64,000 nt of DNA from Chloroflexota bacterium (GTDB taxonomy: Bacteria > Chloroflexota > Anaerolineae > Anaerolineales > Anaerolineaceae). The notes below the pieces were generated by a model. That model was not told where the DNA came from. It saw nothing but the letters and a program-made list of their open reading frames with translations, and did not search any database. Both the position numbers and the translations under genes were made by a program. Location: contig WOUT01000009.1 in assembly GCA_009773005.1 (NCBI GenBank), positions 1-64,000 of the forward strand. The letters are read 5' to 3'. This document shows positions 62,828 to 64,000 of this stretch, piece after piece (position 1 is the stretch's first letter; each line of letters begins with the position of its first letter).

Positions 62828-64000
62828 CTAGAAATGATGGTTTGCCTCTTTATTAAAGGTTCTCCATGCAAACCTGTATAATAACCGATTCATTCGGTTG
62901 ATTTTCTCCTTCCGAATAACCTCAAGCCACTTTCTTTCCATTTCATCAGAAGCCAAAAAACACTCTTCAGATATTTCTTTCCTGCGATTATGTGAAGCCC
63001 CTAAACTCAGTTTTACTTTCGCAATGGTTTCTCTTTCGACCCTGCTTTTTTCTTCACTTATCAATCGGATTCTATGCGGGTAATCCTTCAGTATTTCACG
63101 ATGGAGTTCTTCATGCCGCCAAAACAAGTTTTTATTATCATATTTACCTGTTGGAGAAAGACCAGTTTCTGGAATCCCGCAATCCATCCATACAGGTTTG
63201 AAGTTGGAGGTGCAAGGTGCAGAGGTTCCCGTCACCCAGTGAACCGTATCGGTTCTATCGATTTGCGAGACCATCGAGCCGGTAGTTTGGCTTCCGCGGA
63301 TCGGTCCCCAACCTGCGTGCATACAGACATCCGCTCCTGTAATTCCCTTATCAGGCGACCATTTTTCATTCAAATTGCCGCCGTGGTGACGCAGAATAGA
63401 CATCATCATTCCAAGGTTAAGCTTGCCTTTTGCACCAAGTAATTGCTTCGTTGTACAGGTTTGACGCTTGCGAGCGTCACTAAAGAGAGTATAGACAGGT
63501 TCTGAATAGCACCGGCTAAAACTGAAATCGGCGGCATCCTTGCACCACCCTTTTTCGATTGCATGAGAGACCAGATTCCTGGATGCCAAATCCCATTTTG
63601 AACCTATCGTGATCGCATTTGAGATTGAGCGGATATCTTTGATTTTTTCGGCTGCCCATTCTTTTCCGGCAGTTTCCAATACCCAAGCTTCATCCGGATC
63701 GCAGATCAGAAAACTATTGTGGTAATACATTTTATGCGCAAAACCGCAATTTCCGCTTTGCCCGTGGATCTCCAGCAAGTCAGTGATGGTTATAAGTGCC
63801 TCATAGGCTGTTTTTGATCTCTCCAATGCAAGGCGCAAAAAATCCATCCCGATCAAACCGGGCGCCTTGCCATACGGCACGCGAGTGAAAACAGCTTCAT
63901 TTCCAATGGTTAACCCAAACTCATTCGAGCCCATTTCAGCTCCCCAGATCCAAAAAGGCTTGGCAAGCAATACTTGATGCGTTTCGATTACTTGAGGAAT
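62828..64000 (-). CDS. Secernin-like peptidase C69 family protein (5' end cut by the window)
   Basis: The frame is open to the window edge, so the N-terminus lies outside. The visible part follows secernin/C69 dipeptidases closely: WIWGAEMGSNEFGLTIGNEA, LIGMDFLRLALERSKTAYEA, ITDLLEIHGQSGN, DEAWVLETAGKEWAAE and the C-terminal FKPVWMDC. The family's catalytic N-terminal Cys, released by autoprocessing, would be in the missing part and cannot be checked. It is probably an Ntn-hydrolase acting on peptides or amides. The histidine kinase gene follows after 34 bp. Confidence 0.85.
   Translation of the reverse strand: MPQVIETHQVLLAKPFWIWGAEMGSNEFGLTIGNEAVFTRVPYGKAPGLIGMDFLRLALERSKTAYEALITITDLLEIHGQSGNCGFAHKMYYHNSFLICDPDEAWVLETAGKEWAAEKIKDIRSISNAITIGSKWDLASRNLVSHAIEKGWCKDAADFSFSRCYSEPVYTLFSDARKRQTCTTKQLLGAKGKLNLGMMMSILRHHGGNLNEKWSPDKGITGADVCMHAGWGPIRGSQTTGSMVSQIDRTDTVHWVTGTSAPCTSNFKPVWMDCGIPETGLSPTGKYDNKNLFWRHEELHREILKDYPHRIRLISEEKSRVERETIAKVKLSLGASHNRRKEISEECFLASDEMERKWLEVIRKEKINRMNRLLYRFAWRTFNKEANHHF

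Overview
The window reads as ordinary chromosome of a member of the Chloroflexota, most likely class Anaerolineae. That placement is inference. It rests on lipoproteins with Thr/Pro/Ala/Glu-rich linkers, an RpoC with a long coiled-coil insertion near its N-terminus, maltose-type and BMP-type ABC transporters, an ECF sigma factor with a small membrane partner, and the absence of outer-membrane genes. No rRNA, tRNA, CRISPR array, phage or insertion sequence was recognised.

Layout. 1-400: a decayed alanine racemase fragment. 0.4-9.05 kb, minus strand: a purine-type uptake and oxidation operon (two BMP-family permeases, binding lipoprotein, double ATPase, then the FAD, 2Fe-2S and molybdopterin subunits of a xanthine dehydrogenase-type hydroxylase). 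It is visibly GC-richer than the rest and is preceded by tandem repeats at 9.12-9.33 kb. 9.4-12 kb: rpsF-ssb-rpsR and a membrane-anchored PpiC isomerase. 12-17.6 kb, minus: thrC-rnc-smc. Then scpA, a hypothetical gene, an aldo/keto reductase, a zinc-ribbon protein and mutS. 23.4-27.9 kb, minus: fmt-panE-like-GH13-membrane protein. 28.6-31.9 kb, minus: a membrane-embedded subtilase, an ECF sigma factor and a small single-pass membrane protein. 32-37.6 kb, plus: a monoacylglycerol-lipase-like hydrolase, a serine hydroxymethyltransferase-GcvT fusion behind an attenuator-like leader, and a PLP aminotransferase. 37.6-39.8 kb: a TGS/uridine-kinase fusion and a small membrane protein. 39.8-49 kb, minus: an alpha-glucan locus (LacI regulator, MalE, MalF, MalG, secreted GH13 lipoprotein, then a glycosyltransferase-permease fusion and a second MalG). 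49-52.5 kb, plus: LipM-like, SanA-like and HD-domain proteins and a TIM-barrel/SnoaL protein. 52.5-64 kb, minus: gyrA, rpoC, a large orphan histidine kinase and a secernin-like peptidase cut by the window edge.

How the genes work together. The first operon can import a nucleoside or purine base and hydroxylate it. The alpha-glucan locus binds, hydrolyses and imports maltodextrins under an apparently self-regulated LacI protein, but carries two permease pairs and no ATPase. The glyA-gcvT fusion joins two steps of one-carbon metabolism in one chain.

Most notable points: the PMT-like glycosyltransferase fused to a MalF-type permease (40636-42816); the SHMT-GcvT fusion with its conditional-terminator leader; four genes (scpA, fmt, a hypothetical, sanA-like) with an extended -10 box 6-7 nt before a start codon that lacks a Shine-Dalgarno, suggesting leaderless mRNAs; and a two-copy palindromic repeat family near 11.97 and 16.47 kb.
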